Notes: generated by a model from the sequence alone, not told the origin. A DNA stretch of 64,000 bases from an uncultured Succiniclasticum sp. (GCA_902801365.1 CADCHY010000003.1:1-64000); one strand, 5' to 3'. Positions 8,629 to 17,895 are shown, numbered from the stretch's first letter. Numbers and translations: made by a program.

Positions 8629-9927
8629 TTAAGCGCTGTATTTCACAGCCAGTTCTGTCAGGGTTGCGGCTGCCTTCCAGATCACTTCCTCATCAAAGTC
8701 AAAGTGACTGTTATGGTGTCCTGCCGCGATAGGCGTGCCGTACATCATGTAAGCCGCTTTGCCGCCGCGCTTCTGTACCCGGTCCATAAAGTAAGTGCAG
8801 TCTTCACTGCCGCCCATATCCACATAGGTCAGTACGTTGGCGTAGCCGCATTTTTCTTTCACCAGCGCAGCAATTTCTTCCGCCAGTTCCTTGTTGTAAA
8901 CGCTGGCAGGAGCGCCACCTGCCAGGGAAATGTCGACTTTCACATCGTACATATCCGCTGCGGCCTGCAGCATACGCCGGGCTTCTTTGACCATGAATTC
9001 ATTGATTACTGTGTTACCGCCCCGGGTCTCAATTTTCATGGACGCAATATCCGGTACAACGTTCCGCCCGGTTCCCGCGTTAAGCACGCCTACATTGATG
9101 CGGCTGGAGCCCTGGCTGTGCCGGGAGATTGTACTTAAACTGATTGCTGCCTGGGCAGCTGCCAGCAAGGCGTTCTTCCCCTCTTCCGGCGCCGCTCCCG
9201 CATGGGCGGAAACGCCGTGGAACTCTGCGTCCATCTTCGTCGTGGCCAGGAAGCCGTCGGTCATGGTGACCAGCGTATCCGCCTGGGTGCATTTGAAACC
9301 AATGTGTCCCCCGAACAGGAAATCCACATCGTCCACCACGCCGGCATCTACCATGGCCAGCGCGCCCCGCACACCTTCCTCCGCAGGCTGGAAGATCAGT
9401 TTAATACGTCCGTTCAGTGCGTCCATATTTTCTTTTAACAGTTTCGCCACGGCGAGGCCGATAGTCACATGCCCGTCGTGCCCGCAGGCATGCATGGCTT
9501 TCGCATGGGTGGAACAAAAGCCTTCGGCCGCGGGACGGTGTCCCTCTCCTTTTTCCTCTTCCACATCGTTGCAGTCCATGTCAAAACGGAAGGCAACCGT
9601 CTTGCCGGGTCTGCCGGTATCCAAAATGCCTACCACACCGGTTTTGCCGCCGGCCATCTTTTCCACCAGCACAGGGTCCGCGCCTTCTGTGATGGCACGT
9701 TTCATATATGCTTCCAGTTCCTTAACGGATGGACGCCCCATCATGGATTTTTCCGCCACCACTTCAGCGCCAAAATGCACTTCGTAGCCCAGTGCTTTCA
9801 GTTCATTGATTATCAGGGAAGCCGTGCGGAACTCCGTCCAGCCTGTTTCCGGATGGGTGTGGAGATCACGCCGCCTGGCAATCAATTCCGGTTTTAATGC
9901 TTCTGCCTGTTTCCAAATTGTTTCCAT
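8629..9927 (-). CDS. M20 amidohydrolase, AbgA-like (p-aminobenzoyl-glutamate hydrolase subunit A family)
   Basis: Zinc amidase releasing an amino acid from an N-acyl or aminobenzoyl conjugate. Its 432 residues have M20D motifs: RRDLHTHPETGWTEFRT near the N-terminus, FRFDMDCNDVEE, HACGHDGHV, IFQPAEEGVRGA with the catalytic Glu pair, and a C-terminal GHHNSHFDFDE. The insertion between the N-terminal HTHP and the FRFDMD strand (SMMGRPSVKELEAYMKRA) and the length resemble AbgA (~436) more than IAA-amino acid hydrolases (~390). It lies 120 nt downstream of the DcuC-type carrier. AbgA normally pairs with AbgB, which is not beside it, so the true substrate is open. Confidence 0.8.
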   Translation of the reverse strand: METIWKQAEALKPELIARRRDLHTHPETGWTEFRTASLIINELKALGYEVHFGAEVVAEKSMMGRPSVKELEAYMKRAITEGADPVLVEKMAGGKTGVVGILDTGRPGKTVAFRFDMDCNDVEEEKGEGHRPAAEGFCSTHAKAMHACGHDGHVTIGLAVAKLLKENMDALNGRIKLIFQPAEEGVRGALAMVDAGVVDDVDFLFGGHIGFKCTQADTLVTMTDGFLATTKMDAEFHGVSAHAGAAPEEGKNALLAAAQAAISLSTISRHSQGSSRINVGVLNAGTGRNVVPDIASMKIETRGGNTVINEFMVKEARRMLQAAADMYDVKVDISLAGGAPASVYNKELAEEIAALVKEKCGYANVLTYVDMGGSEDCTYFMDRVQKRGGKAAYMMYGTPIAAGHHNSHFDFDEEVIWKAAATLTELAVKYSA

Positions 9928-10047
9928 AATATCAGCCGTTCCTTTTCTTTAAACTGTCAGTGCCAATAATTATATGTTCCGCGTACCCGCACTGTACGGA
10001 TACGCGGAAACTTATCAACTTTAAAATATTAATATTCTTTAATCAAA

Positions 10048-11295
10048 TCAGAATGCCAGGAACATCATGCCGATGATCATAGCGAAGACCATGGGGATCG
10101 CATTGCGGCGGGTTACTTCCATGGGGCTGATGCCTGCGATACCAGCTACGATGATGGTTGCGCCGGCAATCGGGGACATGGTACGGCCCAACGTGCCGCC
10201 CAGGGTCGCCATGGAACCCATCTGCACGATGGACATGCCGAAATCAGCAGCATGGGGAGTAACTGCTTCGTTGAAGGCAAAGGTTGCAGCGTCGCCGGAA
10301 CCGGTGATCAGGCCCAGCAGGAAGGGACCTACGGAGGCGCAGATTTTAACGATGGAGGGGTTGTTGGTCATGGCAGCGATGAAAGCCTTGACCAGACCCA
10401 TGGCATTCATACCGGCTACGAACACACCTGCCGCCAGGATGATACCGATGATGTCGCCATAAGCTTTGCCCATGCCGTCAAAGAAAGACTTGGTCAGCGC
10501 CGCCGGGTTGGTCCGGGTCACGATGCAGGTCAGGATCGCACCGATGACCATAGCCTGCGCTACGCCCATCTTGAACATGGGAACCATCTTGGTAGCGCCT
10601 AAAATCAGGATTGCGATAGGAACTACGGGCATCAGAGCGTAGAGCGGATTTACCTTAAATTCCGTATCCAGTTCCAGACCTTCCACAACATGACCTTTAT
10701 TTTCTTTCAGGAAATAAGCAATTGCAGTTAAAACTACAGCGCCTACAATCAGGGAAGCAATATTGGCTTTGTAATGGAAAGCGATGACGTCCATTACATT
10801 TACACCGGCAATCTTAGCTACAAACGGGTTATGGGCCAGGCCCGGGTTCAGCATGGAACCGTAGGTGCCGCACTTAACGGCAGCCGCAGCCATAGCCGGA
10901 TGCACACCGGCGCCCATCAGAATGGGAATAAAGATGGCGCCTGCCGCCGCTGCCGTTCCTGCCGCACTTGGCAGCGCCACGTTAACGGCATAGGTCCCAA
11001 AGATTACACCGGGAATCAGCAGCCAGTTTACTTTTAACAGCAGTTTTGCCAGGGCATTGATCAGGTGTTTATCGCAGCCTGTAAAACGCATGGCCAGCGC
11101 AAAACCCATACTGGAGCAGGCGGAAGAAATCATGCCACTGCCCATGCCTTTGGCAAAAGCGTCCAATGCTTTCATGGGAGCCCCCGACGCCAGGCACATG
11201 ACGATACCGGCACAAACCAACACCATTCTGGCCTCATAGCGCTTTACCAGCAGGAACAGCGCTGCCAAAACAATAAGACAACCTAAGATTAACAT
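10048..11295 (-). CDS. dcuC: DcuC-family C4-dicarboxylate carrier
   Basis: An inner-membrane carrier of the anaerobic C4-dicarboxylate uptake/exchange family (succinate, fumarate, aspartate in characterised members). 415 residues with about 12 spans. Family-like segments include SACSSMGFALAMRFTGCDKHLI, ALPSAAGTAAAAGAIFIPI and ITGSGDAATFAFNEAVTPHA near the C-terminus. It is somewhat shorter than E. coli DcuC (~460). It is the first gene after a good promoter and precedes two amide hydrolases. In this context it may import an acyl-amino acid or dicarboxylic amide rather than simple succinate. Confidence 0.8.
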   Translation of the reverse strand: MLILGCLIVLAALFLLVKRYEARMVLVCAGIVMCLASGAPMKALDAFAKGMGSGMISSACSSMGFALAMRFTGCDKHLINALAKLLLKVNWLLIPGVIFGTYAVNVALPSAAGTAAAAGAIFIPILMGAGVHPAMAAAAVKCGTYGSMLNPGLAHNPFVAKIAGVNVMDVIAFHYKANIASLIVGAVVLTAIAYFLKENKGHVVEGLELDTEFKVNPLYALMPVVPIAILILGATKMVPMFKMGVAQAMVIGAILTCIVTRTNPAALTKSFFDGMGKAYGDIIGIILAAGVFVAGMNAMGLVKAFIAAMTNNPSIVKICASVGPFLLGLITGSGDAATFAFNEAVTPHAADFGMSIVQMGSMATLGGTLGRTMSPIAGATIIVAGIAGISPMEVTRRNAIPMVFAMIIGMMFLAF

Positions 11296-11406
11296 AACAT
11301 AACCCCCTTTGCCGGTATTGTTATAACAGCAACAACTCCGGCTTCACTTAAATAATCAGGCAATGCGCCTATAAAAAAGGCATATTCACCTATATTATTA
11401 GTTTAC

Positions 11407-11435
11407 AGTATATCACTGCCAAAAAAACTTCACAA
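11407..11435 (-). promoter_or_regulatory. Sigma-70 promoter of the dcuC operon
   Basis: Minus-strand -35 TTGTGA (11430-11435), 17-nt spacer, -10 TATACT (11407-11412), with TGA just before the -10 as an extended element. It lies ~110 nt upstream of dcuC. The transcript leader contains the small GC hairpin AGGC-GCATT-GCCT. Confidence 0.75.
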
Positions 11436-11507
11436 TATTTTAAGTGCAGAAATACTGTATACACGATAAAGCACTGCCAGAGTGTTACACTGCAAACATT
11501 TCAAAAA

Positions 11508-11537
11508 GAAAAACGGAAAAGCATAATGCTTTTCCGT
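11508..11537 (-). terminator. Intrinsic terminator after the CapA-like gene
   Basis: ACGGAAAAGCAT pairs perfectly with ATGCTTTTCCGT and is followed by five T on the minus strand. It begins 20 nt after the stop codon. It isolates the CapA-like gene from dcuC. Confidence 0.9.
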
Positions 11538-11556
11538 CCTTCAAAAATGAATTCCT

Positions 11557-12873
11557 CTAAATTACAATCTTTCCTTTTCCGTCCGCAATCTGAATCGTCG
11601 TTCCGTATTCTTTGGACAAATCCGCAATATCTGCCAGAATCTGTTCTCCATATTTCGCGTCCGCCAGTTCCGGACGTCCCCGCAGACTTCTGCCGTTCTT
11701 AAAACCAAGACTCAGGGGTTGCAGATCCACTTCCCGGATCGCGCCTTCCGTCACCGTAAAGGAAGTCAGAGCCGACTCGAACACAAAATGATCTACGGCC
11801 AGGCCCCGGGTCCCGTTAGCGCTGCGGGAATCCAGACCGTCTGCTACCGTGTTGTCCGGTCCCAGGTCATACAGATCGTAAAATTCTGTAGGTTGGCGTT
11901 CCACAGAATCGTTCTGGAAAATAAAATCGCCCAGACTGTAGAATACAGGCTTATCCTTGTAAATCTCAATGCCGCGCCAGATATGGGGGCCGTGTCCGAT
12001 ATAGGCCGTTGCCCCGGCATCAATACACAGTTTTGCGAAATCGCGGCAGAAGTCCGCCGGCCGGTTCTTAGCCATCCCTTTACGTTCATGACTGTGGTGG
12101 CTGACAAATACAAAGTCTGCCTGCCGTTTTGCTTCTTCGATGGAACGGACAATCCGGTCCGCATCCTTTTTGTTCATCGTGGTGACGGTGCCGGGCTTCT
12201 CGCCGCGGGCCGTGGCTTCAAAGCGGATTTTTCCGATCAGGTAACCGCCGGTCAGCGGTTTGTTGAACCCTTCTTTTTCCAGCAGCATACGGTCGGCATT
12301 CACTTCGGTCTGGTCAACAATTTTTCGAAGGGTGTCCAGTTCTTTCGATCTGACTTTGTGGACCGTCTGGTACCGTAGCACATTGGCGCCGGGCCTGCCC
12401 AGCACATCCCTGCGAGGATTGGACGCCATTCCCCACTCGTTCATAGTGGAAGTAACGCCGATAATCGCCACCCGCCCCTGGGGCAGATCCAGGTACCGGG
12501 GCTGGGCCGCTTCTTCCAGATTGATCCCGCAGCCGGCATGTACAACACCGGCAGCGTCCAGATGCTTTTTGGTAGTGAGGATGCCCCCCAGATTCCAGTC
12601 GATGGTATGGTTATTGGCCCAGGTATAGAGGTTGAATCCAAGATACTGCAGATCCTGCAGCACGGCCGGACGGGCGCAGGCCCAGGTACCGCCGCTGACA
12701 GGAGCGGGGAACACTTCAAAATCATGAAGCAGGATCTCAAAATTGGTAAAACGCACATCAAAACGTTCCAGATAGTTTTTCAGCGCTGCCAGCTTTGCGT
12801 CCCGGGGCAGCCGCTGCGTAATAAACGAATCCCCTGCCAGCACCATCGAAACTGTTTTTTTCATTTTTTGCAT
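11557..12873 (-). CDS. CapA/PgsA-family metallophosphatase-fold protein
   Basis: 438 residues of the CapA (poly-gamma-glutamate synthesis) family, a calcineurin-like fold. Metal-ligand motifs appear in order: MVLAGDSFI (first Asp), ANNHTIDWN (Asn-His), VFVSHHSHERKG (His residues) and YIGHGPHIWRGIEIY (Gly-His). Unlike membrane-bound CapA it has no N-terminal anchor or signal, so it should be cytoplasmic. It may instead act as a phosphoesterase or amidase. AGGAGGGG precedes the ATG. No capBC/pgsBC genes are nearby, so a role in polyglutamate synthesis is unlikely. Confidence 0.82.
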   Translation of the reverse strand: MQKMKKTVSMVLAGDSFITQRLPRDAKLAALKNYLERFDVRFTNFEILLHDFEVFPAPVSGGTWACARPAVLQDLQYLGFNLYTWANNHTIDWNLGGILTTKKHLDAAGVVHAGCGINLEEAAQPRYLDLPQGRVAIIGVTSTMNEWGMASNPRRDVLGRPGANVLRYQTVHKVRSKELDTLRKIVDQTEVNADRMLLEKEGFNKPLTGGYLIGKIRFEATARGEKPGTVTTMNKKDADRIVRSIEEAKRQADFVFVSHHSHERKGMAKNRPADFCRDFAKLCIDAGATAYIGHGPHIWRGIEIYKDKPVFYSLGDFIFQNDSVERQPTEFYDLYDLGPDNTVADGLDSRSANGTRGLAVDHFVFESALTSFTVTEGAIREVDLQPLSLGFKNGRSLRGRPELADAKYGEQILADIADLSKEYGTTIQIADGKGKIVI

Positions 12874-12913
12874 GATATCCCCTCCTCTTAATCATTAAAA
12901 AACAATTAATATA

Positions 12914-14356
12914 TTATCCCTTCTGTTTTGTCAGCAACACTACCGTTTCCACATGATGGGTTCTGCTGAACATGTCACAGGGCTGCACTTTACGGATTGC
13001 AAAACCGTGCTCCCTCATATAAGCCAGATCCCGCGCCAGTGTCGCCGGATTGCAGGAAACATAGACCACGCGTTCCGGTTTTACTTTTGCAATCGCTGCC
13101 AGGACCCGCTCTTCGCACCCGGCACGGGGCGGATCCAGGACCACCACATCGGGATGCAGACCTCCCGCAGCCAGTTTCGGCATTTCCACTGCCGCGTCCC
13201 CTAACAGGAAATCCGCATTTTCAATATGGTTTGCCTGGGCATTCTTTTTGGCATCCCGTATAGCGGACGGGACAATTTCGATCCCCAGAACCTGCTTCGC
13301 CTTTTGTGCCATGAAAAGCGTAATGGTACCGGTGCCGCAATACAAATCCACTACGGTTTCCGTCCCGTGCAAACCCGCAAATTCCAATGCAGTGTTGTAT
13401 AATTTTTCCGCCTGCTCACTGTTGACCTGGAAAAATGACTGGGCCGAAATATTGAATTTCAGGGCGCCGATTTTATCTTTAATAGTGAGACTGCCTGCAA
13501 TCAGCCGGGTTTTCTCCCCTAAGATTACATTAGTAGTCCGTTTGTTCACGTTCTGCACTACGCTTTTCACGCCGGGAATCGCAGCTTTCAGCATCTTAAC
13601 CAATTCTTTAAGATGCGGCACGTTTTCCTGTGCCGTCACAAGACAGACCATAATCTCCCCGGTGTGTACGCCCACTCTTCCCATGATGTGACGGACCGTA
13701 CCGCTCCCCTTGTCTTCATCATACGGCATAATTTTGTATTGTTTCATCCATGTCCGTACGACGGCGGCGATCTCATTGTTCTTCTGCTTCTGGATACAGC
13801 AGTCCGTTACATTGATTACCCGGTGTGTATTCAGGGCAAAGCAACCGATTTGCAGTCGGCCGCTTTTTCCCGCTACGGGAAACTGCATTTTATTACGATA
13901 ATATAGCGGATGTTCAGAACTGATTACCGGCATTACTTTGACATCGTGAAGATGCCCAATCCGTTCCAATGCCGCTTTTACCTGCTCCCGCTTTTCCTTC
14001 AGTTCCGCCTCATAAGAAAGATGCTGCAGCTGACAGCCTCCGCAGGCTTCGTACACAGGGCAGGCAGGAACGACTCTGTCGGGAGAGGGGTTCAGAATCT
14101 CCTTCAGCTCCCCGATAATAAAACTCTTTTTTATTATCGCGGCAGTCGCTGTAACTTTTTCGCCCGGCAACGCTCCCGGTACAAACACCGCGATATCCCT
14201 GAACCGTCCTACACCTTCCCCGGCGCTTCCCAGTCCCGTAATTTCCAGTTCCATCTCCTGTCCTTTCAGCACAGGGGAAACTGCCCGGAACTTTGCAGGA
14301 TCTTTGCTGTCTGATTTATTTTTATCAGGATTTTTCTTCATCATGGCTCTTGTCAT
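12914..14356 (-). CDS. rlmD: 23S rRNA (uracil-C5)-methyltransferase, RumA/TrmA family
   Basis: SAM-dependent methylation of a uridine in 23S rRNA (or tRNA in related members). A short charged N-terminal tail and a TRAM domain (~30-90: GQEMELEITGLGSAGEGVGRF) come first. The iron-sulfur cysteines follow (VPACPVYEACGGCQLQHL). The methyltransferase domain carries VDLYCGTGTITLFMA, VVLDPPRAGCEE and the catalytic Cys in VYVSCNPATLARDL. Length 480 fits. Two in-frame ATGs near the start are possible (14356 or 14342-14344); neither has a strong ribosome site. RlmCD-type dual specificity, common in Firmicutes, cannot be excluded. Confidence 0.93.
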   Translation of the reverse strand: MTRAMMKKNPDKNKSDSKDPAKFRAVSPVLKGQEMELEITGLGSAGEGVGRFRDIAVFVPGALPGEKVTATAAIIKKSFIIGELKEILNPSPDRVVPACPVYEACGGCQLQHLSYEAELKEKREQVKAALERIGHLHDVKVMPVISSEHPLYYRNKMQFPVAGKSGRLQIGCFALNTHRVINVTDCCIQKQKNNEIAAVVRTWMKQYKIMPYDEDKGSGTVRHIMGRVGVHTGEIMVCLVTAQENVPHLKELVKMLKAAIPGVKSVVQNVNKRTTNVILGEKTRLIAGSLTIKDKIGALKFNISAQSFFQVNSEQAEKLYNTALEFAGLHGTETVVDLYCGTGTITLFMAQKAKQVLGIEIVPSAIRDAKKNAQANHIENADFLLGDAAVEMPKLAAGGLHPDVVVLDPPRAGCEERVLAAIAKVKPERVVYVSCNPATLARDLAYMREHGFAIRKVQPCDMFSRTHHVETVVLLTKQKG

Positions 14357-14395
14357 TACATTATCTCATTTCATCAATGTTTTCGTAAGAAACAT

Positions 14396-14425
14396 AAAAA
14401 AGTTGCGGATTTGCATCCGCAACTT
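14396..14425 (-). terminator. Intrinsic terminator after the Fur/PerR gene
   Basis: AAGTTGCGGAT and ATCCGCAACTT form an 11-bp stem followed by TTTTTTATG on the minus strand, about 95 nt after the stop codon. Confidence 0.9.
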
Positions 14426-14519
14426 AATCATACCCTACTTGTTTTTGTTTGTAAACAGACACATAAATATCAGGAAAATTAATTTCTTTACCAGCATATT
14501 TTACATCATAATTACCGGA

Positions 14520-14984
14520 TTATAATTTTTTGCTGATTTTATCAGGTTTCCTGCCTTCTGCTTTGGCCTGCTCCACTTCCCGTTTTTTCGCTTCCAGTTC
14601 TTCAATCTGGCATTCCGGGCAGACTCCCTGGAACACGATATTATGGTTTTCCATACGGTACCCCGTCATCTGCGCGATTTTATCATCTAAATCCTGGAAA
14701 TAATCCAGGTCGTCCACATTCATAAACCTGTGGCATTTCACGCACTGCACATGATAATGCTTCGTCAGCATATGATCATACCGGTCTGCGGAACTGGGAA
14801 CCGATACACGGTGCAGCAGCCCGCTGTCCACTAATGAATTAAGATTCCTGTATACAGTGCCCTTGCTGATATCCGGATAATCCAGCACTATACGGTTGTA
14901 AACTTCTTCTGCCGTAGGATGGTTGCTCAACGAACGTACTGCAGAAATGACCAGCTGGCGCTGAATGGTATTTCTCTTTTGCAC
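14520..14984 (-). CDS. Fur-family metal-dependent repressor, PerR-like
   Basis: A DNA-binding regulator of metal or peroxide response. The N-terminal winged helix includes RNTIQRQLVISAVRSL, HPTAEEVYNRI and ISKGTVYRNLNSLVDSGLL. The C-terminal dimerisation domain contains YDHMLTKHYHVQCVKCHRFMNV and VFQGVCPECQ, so the structural-zinc CxxC pairs are both present. A charged tail (EAKKREVEQAKAEG) follows. In-frame TTG (15002) and ATG (14990) precede, but GGAGGT abuts that ATG. The GTG at 14982-14984 has ideal 7-nt spacing and is preferred. PerR rather than Fur is suggested by the domain arrangement; this is not certain. Confidence 0.88.
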   Translation of the reverse strand: MQKRNTIQRQLVISAVRSLSNHPTAEEVYNRIVLDYPDISKGTVYRNLNSLVDSGLLHRVSVPSSADRYDHMLTKHYHVQCVKCHRFMNVDDLDYFQDLDDKIAQMTGYRMENHNIVFQGVCPECQIEELEAKKREVEQAKAEGRKPDKISKKL

Positions 14985-15085
14985 AGCCATACCTCCAATC
15001 AATACTTGTTACTAAAAAGGCTTTTTTTTACAAAATACAAAAAATATAGCAAATTAATCGTTTTATTTTTTTCTTTCTAAATATG

Positions 15086-15113
15086 ATTTTACCATATTTT
15101 TTTGTTTTGTAAA
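15086..15113 (-). promoter_or_regulatory. Promoter of the Fur/PerR gene
   Basis: Minus-strand -35 TTTACA (15108-15113), 16-nt spacer, -10 TAAAAT (15086-15091) preceded by TGG. It is in a very A+T-rich leader ~90 nt before the start. No clear PerR box was found. Confidence 0.65.
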
Positions 15114-15159
15114 GGCTGTTCTCATTTCAAAGAAAAAATAAATAAGATTTTTTACTATT

Positions 15160-16380
15160 TTAAAGTTTGTTCACAGTCCAGAATACACGGATTGGAAGAT
15201 TGGATGCGCCCGGCGGCGACCAGATAAACTCCGCATCTTTTCTTTTATGGTTCGGCGCATGGAGAAAAACGTCATCAACCTCATCTCCTTTGCCAAAAAA
15301 TATCTTTTTGCCGGGAATACTGATAATGTCTGTTTTTTCCTCCGAAAGCATGAGTCCTGCTCCGTAAAACTCCCCGCCCCAGGGATTGATTCCCATGCGG
15401 ATGGGATGTTCGCCAGCAACACTATAGATAAGATGATAAACAACACCGTAATTACCATGGTTTACTGTCTGCATGCCGGTTATCCTGTCTGTCCCTTTCA
15501 AGAAATAAAGATCGTCCGAGCCTGCCAGACACAAGGCCCTGACCTGATACCATTTCATCTGTATCGGTTTTTTGATAATATAAGTCAGATCTGCATTACG
15601 GTAAGTTCCCCGCAGCGGATGTTCGTCCATAGGTAAAACAGTTCCATCCTTCGAGAATTTCGCAACATCTTCCTCCGGATCACACATCATGATCACAATT
15701 TCAACCGGATGATTCGCATGGAAATCAAACATGCCGGTAAGCAGTTGTTCCGGTTTCAGGCGAGTACCAGCGTGTTGCATATTACGCCCCTGTGACAGAA
15801 CTTCCAGATATTCCCCTTTTGCCAGCGTGGTCAGCGGCAAATCGGAAACTTTTTGATAAAAGCTGTAATCCGGCAGTTCTTTGTTCTTTTCGTTGCTGTT
15901 CCTGCGTTTGTCACGTTTTTCTTTCAGTTCATTTTTGTGAGCTTTTTTCAATAATTCCTTGTAATCGTTAAAGTATCGCCTCTGTCCCTTTTGCGCGGAA
16001 ATGTAATACTGTTTATCCGGATCTCCGATTCCCCGGCATCCCCAGGTAATGGTGGTCAGTTTATTAACAGGTCGCATCAGCACAGCGAGTTTCTTGGTGT
16101 TTCCGGTTCCGTTTACGTGATGGAAAAACACCCTGCCTTCCCCTTCTACAATGTCCTTATATAAAATCCCGTTTTCATAGACCATCTCCGGGCTGTCAGA
16201 AAAGAGCAGCGTGGGACCGTTTTGCAGTACCCGGACATCCACATCCTGATACTTTTCCGGTACCTTCCGGTATCCCCCCGCTTCTGCGGATGAGGGAGCA
16301 AAAACGCCTCCCAGCATGCCGACACCTGCCAGCACTGCCGCAATGCGCGACGGCAATTTAAAAAACGAAAGCCAGTTCAT
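15160..16380 (-). CDS. Secreted protein of unknown function
   Basis: 406 residues from the preferred ATG 16378-16380, which has AGGA 6 nt upstream; the frame is open to 16440 without a better site. The N-terminus is a signal peptide (LPSRIAAVLAGVGMLGGVFA, likely cut after AEA). The mature protein has a highly basic insert around residues 150-175 (KKAHKNELKEKRDKRRNSNEKNK), with beta-rich segments on either side. Tryptophan/glycine patches occur near the end (INPWGGEFYGAGL, IWSPPGASNLPIRVFWTVN). Few cysteines. No known family recognised. Export to the periplasm or surface is likely. Confidence 0.7.
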   Translation of the reverse strand: MNWLSFFKLPSRIAAVLAGVGMLGGVFAPSSAEAGGYRKVPEKYQDVDVRVLQNGPTLLFSDSPEMVYENGILYKDIVEGEGRVFFHHVNGTGNTKKLAVLMRPVNKLTTITWGCRGIGDPDKQYYISAQKGQRRYFNDYKELLKKAHKNELKEKRDKRRNSNEKNKELPDYSFYQKVSDLPLTTLAKGEYLEVLSQGRNMQHAGTRLKPEQLLTGMFDFHANHPVEIVIMMCDPEEDVAKFSKDGTVLPMDEHPLRGTYRNADLTYIIKKPIQMKWYQVRALCLAGSDDLYFLKGTDRITGMQTVNHGNYGVVYHLIYSVAGEHPIRMGINPWGGEFYGAGLMLSEEKTDIISIPGKKIFFGKGDEVDDVFLHAPNHKRKDAEFIWSPPGASNLPIRVFWTVNKL

Positions 16381-16513
16381 TATTGTTCCTATCCTCCGGA
16401 AAAAGAAATACGGATGGACGATTCTGCCGTGCATCCGCATAAAGAATTATCAAAAAGCACTCAATCTGTTTTTACAACCGATATTCCAGGCCATAATAAC
16501 ACGTGCCTGTTAA

Positions 16514-17158
16514 TTATTTCAGGCTGTTCCGGTAATCTTCCATAAATTTAGCCAGCCCTTTGTCAGTCAGCTCATGTTTGATCAGCTCACGAAGAACCTT
16601 TGTAGGAATCGTAGCGATATCCGCTCCGGCCAGCATCATCCTGTCAACGTGTTCCATATTGCGCACGCTGGCAGCAATGATTTCCGTCTTGAATTGGTAG
16701 TTGCGGAATACTTTTACCATATCCTCCACCAGCTTTGAACCATCCTGTCCGATATCATCCAGACGTCCGATAAACGGGCTCACATAAGATGCGCCTGCCC
16801 GGGCTGCCAGCAACGCCTGCCCCAGGCTGAACACCAGTGTTACATTCGTTTTAATCCCTTCCGCCGCCAGAATCTTGACTGCCTTTAGTCCTTCCGTGAT
16901 GCAGGGGATTTTCACAACCACGTTATCCGCGATTTTTACCAATTTCCTGGCCTCTTTTACCATGCCTTCGCAGTCCTGGCTGATAACCTCGGCGCTTACA
17001 GGTCCGGGAATCAGCGCGCAGATTTCAGGAATCACCTCCGCCTGGGTGCGTCCGGACTTGGCGATCAGCGACGGGTTGGTAGTCACGCCGTACACGATGC
17101 CCATGTCTGCAAACTCCCTGATTTCTTCTACGTTAGCCGTATCCATAAAAATTTTCAT
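16514..17158 (-). CDS. fsa: Transaldolase-like fructose-6-phosphate aldolase
   Basis: A class I Schiff-base aldolase of the small transaldolase (MipB/TalC/Fsa) family. It interconverts fructose 6-phosphate with dihydroxyacetone and glyceraldehyde 3-phosphate, or acts as transaldolase. 214 residues, the family length. Motifs: [13 protein letters not shown] with the catalytic Asp, [13 protein letters not shown], the Schiff-base Lys in [53 protein letters not shown] precedes the ATG. The annotation transaldolase is equally common. No other pentose-phosphate genes are adjacent. Confidence 0.93.
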   Translation of the reverse strand: MKIFMDTANVEEIREFADMGIVYGVTTNPSLIAKSGRTQAEVIPEICALIPGPVSAEVISQDCEGMVKEARKLVKIADNVVVKIPCITEGLKAVKILAAEGIKTNVTLVFSLGQALLAARAGASYVSPFIGRLDDIGQDGSKLVEDMVKVFRNYQFKTEIIAASVRNMEHVDRMMLAGADIATIPTKVLRELIKHELTDKGLAKFMEDYRNSLK

Positions 17159-17191
17159 AGTCCACGCCTCTCTCTTTAATAATAATATTCA

Positions 17192-17407
17192 CTAAAACAA
17201 CGTCAGCTGATCATCATCCGTAGGCAGCAACAGATCCAATTTCGGCTTTTTCCGGTTTTCATTGGTGACCCAGTTGCCACACTTCGGGCAGTTCATCTCC
17301 ATATCAGGAAGGGCCCAGGCAAGATGTGTCCCGCACTTCGGGCAAATAAATTCCACCTGCATGCCCGGCCGTATTTCTTTATCTTTCTGCCTTTCTGCTT
17401 TTTTCAA
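17192..17407 (-). CDS. Small zinc-ribbon protein
   Basis: 71 residues with two CxxC knuckles (FICPKCGTHLAW and MNCPKCGNWV), forming one four-Cys zinc ribbon. A basic N-terminus and an acidic tail (LLPTDDDQLTLF) flank it. The start is TTG 17405-17407 with GGGGAGG at 7-nt spacing; the frame extends to 17479 but no ribosome site supports that. It has its own promoter. Possible nucleic-acid or protein binding; no function can be named. Confidence 0.7.
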   Translation of the reverse strand: MKKAERQKDKEIRPGMQVEFICPKCGTHLAWALPDMEMNCPKCGNWVTNENRKKPKLDLLLPTDDDQLTLF

Positions 17408-17437
17408 GAAAATGCCTCCCCTTTTCTTTTCAAATCT

Positions 17438-17466
17438 ATTATACAATACTTTTGTTTCATGGTAAA
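17438..17466 (-). promoter_or_regulatory. Promoter of the zinc-ribbon gene
   Basis: Minus-strand -35 TTTACC (17461-17466), 17-nt spacer, -10 TATAAT (17438-17443) immediately preceded by TTG. The transcript leader would be ~25 nt. Confidence 0.7.
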
Positions 17467-17583
17467 ATAAAAATAACAAAATAGTATGGAAACACGGAGT
17501 TAATGAATTTGAGCGATGATCGGTCGTGCAGACAGAAAAATCACTGACTCTATATTCTTACGTTACGAGGAGGATAATTGATT

Positions 17584-17895
17584 ATGTTAGATTTACCCAA
17601 AGAGTTTTCCCTTTCAGGTTTTCTGGAAGAAACTGAGGAAGACGGAACAGTACTGTACGTGATGGACTTTCCGGATGATGTGTATATTACTGTCACCGAT
17701 GACAACGGAAGAACACCGGTACGCGCCAAACAGAACCTGGTACTGGCCTGCTACGACGGCGACGGCCGTTACCTCTGGGGAAGCGAGTTCAGGACCTTCA
17801 TGGAACTGCAAAAGCTCTGCCAGGACAATCCTGCAGGCTCTCCGGAGCTGCTGCAGGCGTTAAAGGACGCTTCCAAAACACTGAAGGAAACGTAA
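17584..17895 (+). CDS. Small acidic protein of unknown function
   Basis: 103 residues, acidic overall, with an N-terminal beta-type stretch (GTVLYVMDFPDDVYITVTDDNGRTPV) and a helical C-terminus. One of few plus-strand genes here. GAGGAGG lies 9-10 nt before the ATG; a TTG at 17578 with 4-nt spacing is the alternative. Flanked by a divergent zinc-ribbon gene and its own strong terminator, so it is a single-gene unit. No family recognised. Confidence 0.65.
   Translation: MLDLPKEFSLSGFLEETEEDGTVLYVMDFPDDVYITVTDDNGRTPVRAKQNLVLACYDGDGRYLWGSEFRTFMELQKLCQDNPAGSPELLQALKDASKTLKET

Noticed and set aside
11557-12873. Poly-gamma-glutamate capsule locus
   Set aside because: Only a CapA-like protein without membrane anchor is present; no capB/capC/pgs partners.
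15061-15160. Prophage or attachment site in the A+T-rich gap near the Fur/PerR gene
   Set aside because: No integrase, no tRNA end and no direct repeats; the sequence is explained by a promoter.
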